DNA of 64,000 nucleotides from Desulfotignum balticum DSM 7044 (lineage in GTDB: Bacteria; Desulfobacterota; Desulfobacteria; Desulfobacterales; Desulfobacteraceae), in the NCBI RefSeq assembly GCF_000421285.1, contig NZ_ATWO01000002.1:1-64000 (forward strand). The letters run 5' to 3'. A program made the translations under genes and the position numbers. Below are positions 52,474 to 61,387 of this stretch, in pieces (position 1 is the first letter of the stretch; every line of letters starts with the position of its first letter). The notes beneath the pieces are model-generated. The model saw only the letters and a list, made by a program, of their open reading frames with translations. It was not told the DNA's origin and did not search any database.

Positions 52474-53936
52474 ACGCACCGAACATTGCCGTTCTGGGTA
52501 CAGGATCGGATGTGGGCAAAAGCATTATTGCTGCGGGCATCTGCCGGTATCTGGCGGACAAAGGTCAGCGGGTAGCGCCTTTCAAAGCCCAGAACATGTC
52601 CAATAATTCCGGCATCACCCCGGAAGGCCTGGAGATCGGCCGGGCACAGATCGTTCAGGCCGAGGCGGCCCGGATCGCACCCCATGTACACATGAATCCC
52701 ATTTTGTTGAAACCGTTTGGAGACAAACAATCTCAGGTCGTTCTGAACGGAAAGGTTCACGGCAACCACACAGCCATGGATTACCATACCAGAAAAGCAT
52801 TTTATTTTGAAAAAGCGTGTCAGGCGTTTGACGCCCTGGCTGCCGGATATGACCGCATCGTTCTGGAAGGGGCCGGATCCTGTGCCGAAGTCAACCTCAT
52901 GGACACGGACATTGTCAATTTCCCCATGGCCCGATATGCCGATGCCGATGTCATTTTAACCGCAGACATTCACCGGGGCGGGGTCTTCGCCCAGGTGGTG
53001 GGGACCCTGGCCTGCCTGCCGGATGATTATCGTGACATGGTCAAAGGGATCATTATCAACCGGTTCCGGGGAGATATCGATTTGTTCAGACAAGGCATGG
53101 CTTGGATTGAACAGCACACCGGCAAACCGGTTTTAGGGGTGTTGCCCTGGTATTCTCATTTTAAAATTGATGCCGAAGATTCGGTTGAAATAGAAAAAAT
53201 AAATGATTTCAAGTTATTAGAAAAAAACATTCCTGCTGTTGCTATCTTAAGACTGCCCCACATCGCCAATTTCACCGATTTTCATGCCCTGGCCAGAATC
53301 CATGGCCTGCAAACGGTTTTCATTGATTCGCCAAAACAGCTGGACCGGTTTACCGCCATCATCATTCCGGGTTCCAAAAATACCCGAAAAGACTTAACCT
53401 GGGTCATGGAACGGTTTGAAACTCCGCTGAATGACTATGTGCGCAAGGGCGGCCATGTTTTCGGCATCTGCGGCGGATACCAGATGCTGGGACAATGGGT
53501 AAAAGATCCAAACGGGCTGGAAGGTTCCCCGGGACAGACCCGGGGACTGGGACTGCTGCCGGTCCAAACCCTGCTGCAATCCCCCAAAACCACCACATTA
53601 AGCGAGTTCAGATGGGGCGATGCCTATGGCAGAGGATATGAAATTCACATGGGTGCCACGCAGCTGACCGGCGGCGTTCCGTTTATCCGCATTGTTTCCA
53701 GAAATGGCATCCCCGTAAAAGAAACCGACGGATGCCTGGCAGACAATGGTCAAGTGGCCGGTACTTATGTTCACGGATTTTTTGATTTCAACACCATTAT
53801 CAAAAAATGGTTTGATTTAATCGGATTGGCTCATCCTTTGGATTTTTCAATTGACGCAGCCATTGAAAAAGACAAGGATTACGATCATCTGAAAAAACAT
53901 ATGGAAACCTATCTGGATCTGGAAGCGCTGATTTAA
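52470..53936 (+). CDS. cobQ: Cobyric acid synthase
   Basis: CobQ/CbiP amidates four side chains of adenosyl-cobyrinic acid diamide with glutamine and ATP. The 488-residue protein has the N-terminal dethiobiotin-synthetase-like ATPase (VLGTGSDVGKSIIAAGICRY, FKAQNMSNNSGITPEGLEIG) and a C-terminal glutaminase with Cys in GHVFGICGGYQMLG. The length is standard. It is translationally coupled to cobO (ATGA overlap) and controlled by the same riboswitch. Only these two pathway genes are here, so the rest of corrinoid synthesis must be elsewhere. Confidence 0.95.
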   Translation: MNAPNIAVLGTGSDVGKSIIAAGICRYLADKGQRVAPFKAQNMSNNSGITPEGLEIGRAQIVQAEAARIAPHVHMNPILLKPFGDKQSQVVLNGKVHGNHTAMDYHTRKAFYFEKACQAFDALAAGYDRIVLEGAGSCAEVNLMDTDIVNFPMARYADADVILTADIHRGGVFAQVVGTLACLPDDYRDMVKGIIINRFRGDIDLFRQGMAWIEQHTGKPVLGVLPWYSHFKIDAEDSVEIEKINDFKLLEKNIPAVAILRLPHIANFTDFHALARIHGLQTVFIDSPKQLDRFTAIIIPGSKNTRKDLTWVMERFETPLNDYVRKGGHVFGICGGYQMLGQWVKDPNGLEGSPGQTRGLGLLPVQTLLQSPKTTTLSEFRWGDAYGRGYEIHMGATQLTGGVPFIRIVSRNGIPVKETDGCLADNGQVAGTYVHGFFDFNTIIKKWFDLIGLAHPLDFSIDAAIEKDKDYDHLKKHMETYLDLEALI

Positions 53937-53967
53937 AAAAACAGGGCAATACAATGACTTGATTGTT

Positions 53968-54549
53968 TCAATGATTCAACATGATCTGAAACAATGGAGA
54001 ATGCACCGCGCCTTGCGGTTGAAGCCGGCTTTTGTACAAGACAAGGCGGTTAACCGGAAACGCATGCGAAGAGTTGCTTTCAAAACGCTTGATCACAGAA
54101 ATCATATCATGCGGCCGGACCGGTTTTTTAATACGCGCCAGAGTAATATGCGGAAAAAATGGCCGGGATTGCGCCGGAATACCCATGGGGTGAAGCTTTT
54201 TTTCCAAATCCGTCACAACCTGCATCAGATGTTCTGTCTGTTCATGAATACTGATCCATACGATCCGGGCGTTTCTGACATTAGGAAAGACACCGATACC
54301 CCCGGCTGTCAGAGTAAATGCCGGATATGCGCCGGAAAATGCCGCCATGACAGATTGAAGGGGTATCAGCAACTCCCTGGGGATCGGACCTAAAAATTTC
54401 AGTGTCAAATGAAATCTCTCCGGATTGGGCCAGGCAGCAAGCCATCCGGCTGATTTAAGTTCCGACTGGATATCTGATAAAAACCGTTTGACAGCATCCG
54501 GCAACGGTATGGCAATAAACGTCCGGACAACATCTGACGATTCAGCCAT
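53968..54549 (-). CDS. thpR: RNA 2',3'-cyclic phosphodiesterase (ThpR/LigT)
   Basis: From ATG 54549 the protein has 193 residues with the two H-x-T/S-x motifs of the 2H phosphoesterase superfamily: FHLTLKFLG and PHITLARI. It hydrolyses 2',3'-cyclic phosphates on RNA ends and shows ligase activity in vitro. I take 54549 as start because the protein then begins MAESSDVVRTFIAIPLP, as in the family; it overlaps the preceding MoaD-like gene by eight bases. The ribosome-binding site is weak, so coupling to the upstream gene is likely. Confidence 0.9.
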   Translation of the reverse strand: MAESSDVVRTFIAIPLPDAVKRFLSDIQSELKSAGWLAAWPNPERFHLTLKFLGPIPRELLIPLQSVMAAFSGAYPAFTLTAGGIGVFPNVRNARIVWISIHEQTEHLMQVVTDLEKKLHPMGIPAQSRPFFPHITLARIKKPVRPHDMISVIKRFESNSSHAFPVNRLVLYKSRLQPQGAVHSPLFQIMLNH

Positions 54550-54829
54550 GACGCTTGTTTTTGAATCCCAGAAGCACCCGGTAGGGTCCCGGTGTTCCCT
54601 GGGGAACAAATGCCACACGATCCTGATCTTTGAGAACCGTTGAAAAAGGCTGGACACGGCCGTTCACAAACACCACTTCCACATCCTCGGGGGTCAGCTG
54701 CATCTGCTGCACCAGCATTTCAGCGGTGGTACCATCCGGAATGGACAATGAGACATTGGAAAAAGGCAGATTATTCTGCTGAAGTTTTTTTTGTAAAAAT
54801 GAAAATGCATTAAACGTAATTGTCGGCAT
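54542..54829 (-). CDS. MoaD/ThiS-fold protein without terminal Gly-Gly
   Basis: The 95-residue protein has the beta-grasp pattern of sulfur carriers: ITFNAFSFLQKKLQQNNLPF, SIPDGTTAEMLVQQMQLT, VEVVFVNGRVQPFST and LKDQDRVAFVPQGTPGPYRV. MoaD and ThiS end in Gly-Gly, which is adenylated and thiolated. Here the fold is followed by YRVLLGFKNKRHG and there is no such end, so it may not be a sulfur donor, or it may need trimming. It overlaps thpR. Its ATG is preceded by AAGGAGAAT on the minus strand. Confidence 0.78.
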   Translation of the reverse strand: MPTITFNAFSFLQKKLQQNNLPFSNVSLSIPDGTTAEMLVQQMQLTPEDVEVVFVNGRVQPFSTVLKDQDRVAFVPQGTPGPYRVLLGFKNKRHG

Positions 54830-54914
54830 GATTATTCTCCTTTTGATTCATTTTATCCAATGCCTGAAATATTCTCAATTGAAAAAATATGAAACTTCTG
54901 CCTATATGTAACAA

Positions 54915-57035
54915 ATGCGTCTTCGTTTGATCATAATGATTCTGGCAATCTTTGCTTTTTTATCCGTATCCACGGGAGGATGGCTGTTTTATTATTCGTT
55001 TCGTAAAGCCAGCATTCAGACCGGGGAAACCCAGGCGGTTGCACAGCTGAAACTGCTGACCGACCAGTTGGCGACGTCCCTGTCTGAACACATCAAATCC
55101 GTTCGTGTGCTGTCCCGGATCAAAGAACTGGAAACCGTTCTTGTGGACACAAACCTTGAAACCCTTTTCAAAGCCAACCAGATTCTGGATATGTTTACCC
55201 GATCCCTGGAACTGGATGTCAGCTATCTGATGGACCTGAAGGGCAATACCATCTGTTCGAGCAACCGGAATCAGTTCGACAGTTTTGTGGGCCATGATTT
55301 TTCTTTCAGACCCTATTTCACATCCGCCATCCAGGGGCAACCGGACAGTTACCTCGCCCTTGGCGTCACTTCCATGAAACGGGGGGTCTATTACAGCCAT
55401 CCGGTGTATCATCCCGAGAAACAGGAAATCATCGGAGTGGCCGTGATAAAATCTTCCATTGAGTTTCTGGAAACCACTTTGTTTTCCAACCCGGAACATC
55501 TGCTTTTCTTTGTCAGCCCCAATGGCATCATTTTCATCAGCAATCAATCCCGATACCGGTTTAAACTGCTGTGGCCTGTGGACAATGAAACAAAAGACCA
55601 GATTGTCCAGTCCCGTCAATTCGGCAACGGCCCCTGGGGCTGGTCCGGATTCCGCCGGACACAGACCAAAGACCGGGTCACGGATCAAAACAAAGAGGCA
55701 TATCTATATACCTCTTTGTCAGTACCCCGGTATCCTGACTGGCGCGTGGTGTCTTTGAAAAACAAAAAACTGCTTGAAAAGCAGTTCTCCGCCCCGTTCA
55801 TCAAAGGGATCGGCCCGGGGGTGATCTTTATTACCAGTCTGGCGGGCATCCTGGTTTTTTTTCTGTATCAACAGGCCGCCAAAGAAATCAGTCAGCGAAA
55901 AACAGCCGAGGAAAAACTGCGGATCAGTGAGGAGAGATATCGACATATTTACCATAAAACGCCGATCATGCTCCATTCCATTGATACCAAAGGAAGAATT
56001 ATCCGGGTGTCCGATCACTGGGTGGATGTCATGGGATATGATCGAGATGAGGTCATCGGCCGGCATTTGACGGATTTTTTCACTCCGGAATCCAAAAAAT
56101 TTGCCTTGTCAAAGGTCTTTCCCCAATTTTTCAACACCGGGTTTTTCAAAGATATCCCCTATACCTATGTGAAAAAAAGCAAAGATAAAATGGATATTCT
56201 TCTTTCCAGTTACGGGGTCAGAGATGAGACGGGCCGGGTAGTTCGTTCTTTGGCAGTAAGTGTGGATGTGACGGAAAAAAACCGAACCCAGAAAGATCTG
56301 GAACATGCCAAGGAAAAACTGGCCCGATACTCCCATGATCTGGAAAAACAGGTGCGCCTGAGAACGGCACAACTGGAAAAAGCCCAGAGCAGCCTGAAAA
56401 ATTTATCCAAAAACATCATTGCTTCCCAGGAACGGGAAAAAGAACAGGTGGCCCGGGAGCTTCATGACCATCTGGGGCAGGTATTGACCGCATTACGCAT
56501 CGATGTGATGTGGGTGAAAAACCATTTTACATCTTCTCCGGATCAGGCCGTGGACCGGGCCGAAAAAATGAGTCTGCTCATTGACAAAACCATTCAGGAC
56601 GTCAGGGATATGGCTTATCGGCTCCGCCCCAGGGTGCTGGATGACCTGGGCTTGTCAGATGCACTGGAATCTTTGGTATCTGATTTTGAAAAACGATCCA
56701 ATGTCTCCTGTGTCTTTCGCCGGGATGTCATCCCGCAGATCGATAAAACGCTGGCCACCGCCCTTTACCGAATCGGCCAGGAAGCGGTCACCAATGCCAT
56801 CCGCCATGCAAAAGCCACCACCATCATTGTTGAATTGAGAACCGATGCCAAAGGGCTGGTATTGACGGTGGAAGACAACGGTATCGGCTTTAATCCAGAC
56901 GAAAGCAGAACCGGCTTCGGACTGGAAGGCATGATGGAACGGGCCAATCTGGCAGGCGGATGGCTGGACATTACGTCGCAAATAGGCAGCGGAACCCGAA
57001 TCACCTGCAAGGTAAACGTGGAGGGATGGTCATGA
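54915..57035 (+). CDS. Double-Cache PAS sensor histidine kinase, NarL type
   Basis: The 706-residue protein has a first membrane helix (residues 4-27), a large periplasmic double-Cache domain to about 290 (YLMDLKGNTICSSNR, YFTSAIQGQPDSYLALGVTS, YSHPVYHPEKQEIIGVAVI) like those of C4-dicarboxylate sensors, a second helix (GVIFITSLAGILVFFLYQ), a PAS domain (about 335-460), a coiled coil and a HisKA_3 kinase with His517 in ELHDHLGQVL, DNGIGFNPDES and TGFGLEGMMERA. Its partner regulator overlaps its stop by four bases. A TRAP transporter of unknown substrate lies two genes further, so the sensor may detect the transported acid; this is inferred from position. Confidence 0.92.
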   Translation: MRLRLIIMILAIFAFLSVSTGGWLFYYSFRKASIQTGETQAVAQLKLLTDQLATSLSEHIKSVRVLSRIKELETVLVDTNLETLFKANQILDMFTRSLELDVSYLMDLKGNTICSSNRNQFDSFVGHDFSFRPYFTSAIQGQPDSYLALGVTSMKRGVYYSHPVYHPEKQEIIGVAVIKSSIEFLETTLFSNPEHLLFFVSPNGIIFISNQSRYRFKLLWPVDNETKDQIVQSRQFGNGPWGWSGFRRTQTKDRVTDQNKEAYLYTSLSVPRYPDWRVVSLKNKKLLEKQFSAPFIKGIGPGVIFITSLAGILVFFLYQQAAKEISQRKTAEEKLRISEERYRHIYHKTPIMLHSIDTKGRIIRVSDHWVDVMGYDRDEVIGRHLTDFFTPESKKFALSKVFPQFFNTGFFKDIPYTYVKKSKDKMDILLSSYGVRDETGRVVRSLAVSVDVTEKNRTQKDLEHAKEKLARYSHDLEKQVRLRTAQLEKAQSSLKNLSKNIIASQEREKEQVARELHDHLGQVLTALRIDVMWVKNHFTSSPDQAVDRAEKMSLLIDKTIQDVRDMAYRLRPRVLDDLGLSDALESLVSDFEKRSNVSCVFRRDVIPQIDKTLATALYRIGQEAVTNAIRHAKATTIIVELRTDAKGLVLTVEDNGIGFNPDESRTGFGLEGMMERANLAGGWLDITSQIGSGTRITCKVNVEGWS

Positions 57036-57670
57036 TCACTGTGTTGCTGGCCGACGATCACAGTATTGTCAGAGACGGATTGCGGCGGGTTCTGGAAGAC
57101 AGCTCCGACATCAAGGTCATTGCCGAAGCGTCCGATGGAGAAACCGCTTTTGATCTGGCCATGACAAAACAACCGGATGTGGCTGTTATCGACATATCCA
57201 TGCCCGGCATGGATGGGCTGGAAGTGGTGGCGCGCATGAACAGTTACTGCCCCAAAATCCCGGTACTTATTTTAACCATGCATGAGGAAGAACAATATGT
57301 GATCCGGGCCATGGAAGCCGGCGCCATGGGATATGTCACCAAACAGTCCGCACCCGAGCAGCTGGTGGCGGCAGTGAAAAAAATTCATTCCGGGGGTCGG
57401 TATCTGACGGAAAAAGCCAGTGAAGCCTTGGCCCTGCGTTTCATTCGGGGCGACAAAAACAAACACGCCATGGAATCTTTATCCATGCGCGAACTCCAGG
57501 TATTGCGCAAACTGGCCACGGGAAGTACGAACCGGGAAATTGCCATTACTTACAATATCAGTGTTAAAACCGTGGATACTTATCGGTCCAGGCTCTTGAA
57601 AAAACTGAACCTGAGAAACAACGCGGATCTGTCCAGATATGCCATACAGAATCGCCTGGTGGAATTTTAA
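57032..57670 (+). CDS. NarL/FixJ-family response regulator
   Basis: The 212-residue regulator has a receiver domain (LLADDHSIVRDGLRRVLE, phospho-acceptor Asp54 in VAVIDISMPGMDG, Lys in GYVTKQSAP) and a LuxR-type helix-turn-helix (SMRELQVLRKLATGSTNREI, NISVKTVDTYRSRLLKKL). ATG 57032 overlaps the kinase stop (ATGA) and has GGAGGG in front. The stop codon overlaps the stop of the convergent marR-type gene. Confidence 0.94.
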   Translation: MITVLLADDHSIVRDGLRRVLEDSSDIKVIAEASDGETAFDLAMTKQPDVAVIDISMPGMDGLEVVARMNSYCPKIPVLILTMHEEEQYVIRAMEAGAMGYVTKQSAPEQLVAAVKKIHSGGRYLTEKASEALALRFIRGDKNKHAMESLSMRELQVLRKLATGSTNREIAITYNISVKTVDTYRSRLLKKLNLRNNADLSRYAIQNRLVEF

Positions 57671-58182
57671 TCCGACAGATTCAGCCGGGAAAAATTGGTG
57701 AAGATTTTATTTAACGTGGATTTACACTGGGCCATCTCCTCGTGAGAAATCCCCTGTTCCGCTTCCACAAGCATCTCCATGACCATGGCAATTAAATCAT
57801 CCCGAAAAGATTTGGCTTTGTGTGTCAGATAAACCAGTTTGCTGCGCTTGTCGGACCGGTCCGGCACACGAAGCACGATATTCTTTTTTTCCAGCACATT
57901 GAGCAACCGGGTGATGGCTGCCTTGTCCTTGACCGACACGTTGGAAAGTTCCTGCTGGGTTTGTCCGTCTTTTCGGTATAAATGAACCAGAATGCTCCAT
58001 TGTTCATAACTGACATCAAATCCGGCATCTGCAAATTTTTTGGTCAGCCGTTTAATGATGGCCCGGGAAGTTCTGCCCACCAGATAGGCAATGGATGTGT
58101 CAATAACCCGTTCAAATGTTTCCAGTTCCAGCGTATCCGAAGGGGAAGCCGTAAATTCAGGTACCAATTGAGTCTGTTTCAT
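57667..58182 (-). CDS. MarR-family transcription regulator
   Basis: From ATG 58182 the 171-residue protein shows a long N-terminal helix region and the MarR winged helix: VSYEQWSILVHLYRKDGQTQ, ELSNVSVKDKAAITRLLNVL, EKKNIVLRVPDRSDKRSKLV with the wing Asp/Arg, and a C-terminal dimer helix. An upstream ATG at 58197 is possible, but it would place the palindrome 58196-58209 across the start, so I prefer 58182. It probably represses itself and perhaps the TRAP transporter genes, 190 bases downstream on the same strand. The ligand is unknown. Confidence 0.88.
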   Translation of the reverse strand: MKQTQLVPEFTASPSDTLELETFERVIDTSIAYLVGRTSRAIIKRLTKKFADAGFDVSYEQWSILVHLYRKDGQTQQELSNVSVKDKAAITRLLNVLEKKNIVLRVPDRSDKRSKLVYLTHKAKSFRDDLIAMVMEMLVEAEQGISHEEMAQCKSTLNKIFTNFSRLNLSD

Positions 58183-58195
58183 GTCTATTTTTTCC

Positions 58196-58209
58196 ATTAC
58201 CGTGGTAAT
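58196..58209. promoter_or_regulatory. Palindrome, candidate MarR-type operator
   Basis: ATTACC-GT-GGTAAT is a perfect six-base inverted repeat around a two-base centre. It lies 14 bases upstream of the marR-type start, in the expected operator position for autoregulation. Confidence 0.5.
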
Positions 58210-58296
58210 TGTCAGCGATTTTGGTAAGTTTGGACTTAATATGACTGAAAAAAGTTGATATGGCAACTAAATTTTGCTCGCCAGAACAATGGGCAT

Positions 58297-58349
58297 AAAA
58301 AAAGCCGCTTCCCCCGGAAGCATGGATCGCTCGAGGAAAACGGCTTTTT
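58297..58349 (-). terminator. Terminator of the TRAP permease gene
   Basis: AAAAAAAGCCG (58297-58307) pairs with CGGCTTTTT (58341-58349), and an inner CTTCC/GGAAG hairpin fills the centre. Read on the minus strand it ends in a run of seven T, 22 bases after the permease stop. Confidence 0.82.
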
Positions 58350-58370
58350 GCCGGACAAAAACAGGCCGGA

Positions 58371-60104
58371 TCAGGCAGCTGATTTTCTGGAAAACAGATT
58401 TTTCAAAGAAGAAATCCAGATTCCGCTGAGAAACCAGGAATAGATATATGTACCGATAATAATGGCAACAAACGCTTTGACAATGTCCATGGGGCTGCCG
58501 TCCAGGGAGAATCCGGGCACGTATCCGAAAAGAAGGGGGCCCAGATAAAGAAATTTGGCAAATTTAAAAGAGGTAAACGCGGTTTTCCACATATTGGCTT
58601 TAGCAATAGTGGCACCGGCAAACGCGGCAATGCACACCGGTGGGGTGATATTGGAATCCTGGGACAGCCAGTATACGATCATATGAGCCGCCAGCTCGTT
58701 CACGCCCAGGTGGGTCAGGGCCGGCACCGCCACCACGGCAGTCACCAGATACGCGGCCGTCACCGGAACCCCCATGCCCAGCACCAGAGAGGCCAGGGCC
58801 ACCAAAAGAATGGTGAGCAGCAAAGACCCGCCTGCCAGATCGATCATAATGTCGGCAAAGGTCAGAATCAGGCCGGAAAACGTCAATACCCCGATAATAA
58901 TCCCGATGACGCCCACGGTGGCACCGATTTTCAGACTGTTTTCTGTGCCTTCCCGGGCCGCTTCCACAAACCGCTTAGGGCCGATGCGGGTTTCCTTTCT
59001 CACCCATGAGATCGCAATACAGGTGATCAGACCCAGAATCGCGGAATAGGCCGGAGAAAATCCATACAGCATGAACACCGTGATAATCACCAGCGGCATA
59101 ATGTAAAACCACTGCTTCTTGAAAATTTCCATGGCACTGAATTTGGATTTTTCCCCCACCACGTTGTCTTTTTTGGCTTCATAATGCACCATGACAAACA
59201 CGGAAAAAAAATACATAAAAGCCGGAAATATGGCCACCAGCATGATGTGGGAATAAGGCAGCCCGGTCAGTTCCGCCATGATAAAACCGCCGGCCCCCAT
59301 GATGGGCGGCATGAACATCCCGCCGATTGACGCGGCCGGTTCGATAGCACCGGCCACATGGGGCCGGAATCCGGCTTTTTTCATCATGGGAATGGTGAAC
59401 ATGCCCGTGGACACGGTATTGGCAATGGCACTGCCGGAAATGGAGCCGAACAGGCCCGAAGCGATGACCGATACTTTTCCGGGACCTCCGATGCGGTGGC
59501 CCACCGCCGCCAGGGGCCAGTCAATGAAAAATTTCTGGGCCCCGGATTTTTCCAGAAACGCGCCGAACAGCACAAACAAGATCACATAAGTGGCCAGCAC
59601 ACTGGCCATGATCCCGAACACCCCATCACTTTTATAGAAGATACTGACACACAACTCCGTGAACGGGGCCCCGGCATGGGAGATCAGATCCGGGGCCTTG
59701 TATCCGTAAACCCCGTAAACCAGAAACACCACCCCCATGATGACAAACACGTTGCCCACCACCCGCCGGGCCAGCTCGATCCCGATAAGCACCCCCACAA
59801 TGGCGAAAACTGCATCCACCGGGGTTTCTGCCCCGGTCCGGTAGTTGATAGCCTCAAACATGATAATCCAGTATCCGACACAGACAACCGACAAAACAAT
59901 CAGAATATAGTCCAGAATCCGGCCAATCGTGGTTTTTGCCTTATAGAGCAGGAAGACCAGCACATACGTTATGATAACATACACACCCCGGTGATACTGA
60001 GTGGCCATGGGCTGGACCACGGCCGCCCATGCGTAGAACAGCACCAGTGTCACCGCACAGATATCAAAAAAAATTTTCTCGAATCGATTTAATTTATGGT
60101 ACAC
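58371..60104 (-). CDS. TRAP transporter permease, fused small and large subunits (TAXI type)
   Basis: The 577-residue membrane protein combines the DctQ-like and DctM-like parts. Many hydrophobic helices are evident (from FFDICAVTLVLFYAWAAVV onwards). Typical DctM patterns are SGSAIANTVSTGMFTIPMM, AAIEPAASIGGMFMPPIMG-like GAIEPAASIGGMFMPP, and GMGVPVTAAYLVTAVVAVPA. It uses the sodium gradient to import a substrate delivered by the TAXI binding protein encoded upstream. An intergenic terminator separates the two genes. Substrates of TAXI systems are often C4- or C5-dicarboxylates, but this is not readable here. Confidence 0.93.
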   Translation of the reverse strand: MYHKLNRFEKIFFDICAVTLVLFYAWAAVVQPMATQYHRGVYVIITYVLVFLLYKAKTTIGRILDYILIVLSVVCVGYWIIMFEAINYRTGAETPVDAVFAIVGVLIGIELARRVVGNVFVIMGVVFLVYGVYGYKAPDLISHAGAPFTELCVSIFYKSDGVFGIMASVLATYVILFVLFGAFLEKSGAQKFFIDWPLAAVGHRIGGPGKVSVIASGLFGSISGSAIANTVSTGMFTIPMMKKAGFRPHVAGAIEPAASIGGMFMPPIMGAGGFIMAELTGLPYSHIMLVAIFPAFMYFFSVFVMVHYEAKKDNVVGEKSKFSAMEIFKKQWFYIMPLVIITVFMLYGFSPAYSAILGLITCIAISWVRKETRIGPKRFVEAAREGTENSLKIGATVGVIGIIIGVLTFSGLILTFADIMIDLAGGSLLLTILLVALASLVLGMGVPVTAAYLVTAVVAVPALTHLGVNELAAHMIVYWLSQDSNITPPVCIAAFAGATIAKANMWKTAFTSFKFAKFLYLGPLLFGYVPGFSLDGSPMDIVKAFVAIIIGTYIYSWFLSGIWISSLKNLFSRKSAA

Positions 60105-60152
60105 AATCCGCTTTCCTATTTGCTGATATGGTTGTCACAGGCATACCGGTCC

Positions 60153-60196
60153 AAAAAAAATTACCGGACACCAGACGTCCTTGTCCCGTGTCCGGT
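60153..60196 (-). terminator. Intergenic terminator inside the TRAP operon
   Basis: On the minus strand ACCGGACAC (60188-60196) pairs perfectly with GTGTCCGGT (60163-60171), then AA and eight T follow (60153-60160). It lies between the binding-protein gene and the permease gene, so it probably lets only part of the transcripts reach the permease. Confidence 0.85.
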
Positions 60197-60226
60197 ATTT
60201 CTAATAAAAAGGGTCAGGCTGCTGTA

Positions 60227-61189
60227 TTACAAAACCCCTTTTTCTTTCCAGAATTTCTCAGCACCCGGATGAAACGGGGTGACGACGCCGGTGGGGCCGG
60301 ATTCAATAGACATGCTTTTAAACGTTTTTTTCTGGGAAACCATATGGGCCAGTCCCTCGTCGGTATAGATGAGAGACAGCATCTCATAGACGGCATCGGC
60401 AGACACATCTTTGTTGGCCACCCACAGTGCGGCATCCTGAAACGAACTCACATCATAGTCCACTCCTTTATAGGTGTTGGCAGGAATGGTGACCTTGGCA
60501 AAATATGGATATTCCTTGTAAAATCCGGAAGATACTGCATCCTTGTCCAGATCGACCATGTCAATGTCATTGGTCTGGGCCGCCATCATGACCGCGCCGG
60601 TGGGATATCCCACAAACAGCCAGAATGCATCCAGCTGGTTGTTGCCGAAAGCCTGGGCCGCATCGTTATACCCCATGGCATTTCTTTCAATTTTATCCCA
60701 GATCCCCATATGGGTGAAAAACAGCTCACAGTTGGCAAATGCACCGGATCCGGCATTACCCACACCCACTTTTTTGCCTTCCAGGTCTTTGACACTTTTA
60801 ATCCCTGACCCGGCTTTGACCACCAGCTGGGCCGGAGCGCCATACAGGAATGCCACAGCCATGACGTTTTCATATTTTTTGGGGTCATTTTTCATCTTGC
60901 CGTTCCGGCCCTGATACACATGGCCGGAATAGACCACGCTCATCTGCTGACGGCCGGCATCGGTTTTTCTCAAATTTTCCACAGAACCGGCGGAAGACTG
61001 GGCCTGAACCCGGATATCAGACAGTTCTTTGATGGGGTCATACACCTGGATGGCATTGGCCACCACCTGAAAGGTTCCGCCGGCAGGACCGCCGCCGAAC
61101 ACGATTCTTTCCTTGGCCAGCGCAGTCTGGGAACATACCATGGAAACGACTGCAATCATTCCAATGAATAAAAGATGCCTTGCTTTCAT
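60227..61189 (-). CDS. TAXI-family TRAP solute-binding protein
   Basis: The 320-residue protein has a signal peptide (MKARHLLFIGMIAVVSMVCS, cleavage likely after QTALA) and the TAXI binding-protein pattern: IVFGGGPAGGTFQVVANAI, VQAQSSAGSVENLRKT, KVGVGNAGSGAFANCELFF, and YDVSSFQDAALWVANKDV. It binds substrate in the periplasm and hands it to the permease encoded downstream. ATG 61189 is preceded by AAGGAGG. The 200 bases upstream hold no further gene. Confidence 0.94.
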   Translation of the reverse strand: MKARHLLFIGMIAVVSMVCSQTALAKERIVFGGGPAGGTFQVVANAIQVYDPIKELSDIRVQAQSSAGSVENLRKTDAGRQQMSVVYSGHVYQGRNGKMKNDPKKYENVMAVAFLYGAPAQLVVKAGSGIKSVKDLEGKKVGVGNAGSGAFANCELFFTHMGIWDKIERNAMGYNDAAQAFGNNQLDAFWLFVGYPTGAVMMAAQTNDIDMVDLDKDAVSSGFYKEYPYFAKVTIPANTYKGVDYDVSSFQDAALWVANKDVSADAVYEMLSLIYTDEGLAHMVSQKKTFKSMSIESGPTGVVTPFHPGAEKFWKEKGVL

Positions 61190-61387
61190 ACAATCCTCCT
61201 TGAATAATACGGGTTAAAAAAACGATCACATATTTTTTTATTCATACGACTCTATCAAGGGGAAAGTAAAGGATCAATTGGAAGATTTCTGATTATGCTG
61301 TAGTAATTTTTCTTACAATCTCAGGATATCAGACAGATCACGCGTGAACAGGGTAAGCCTCAGATTCCTGGAATGTATCAAAAGAAA

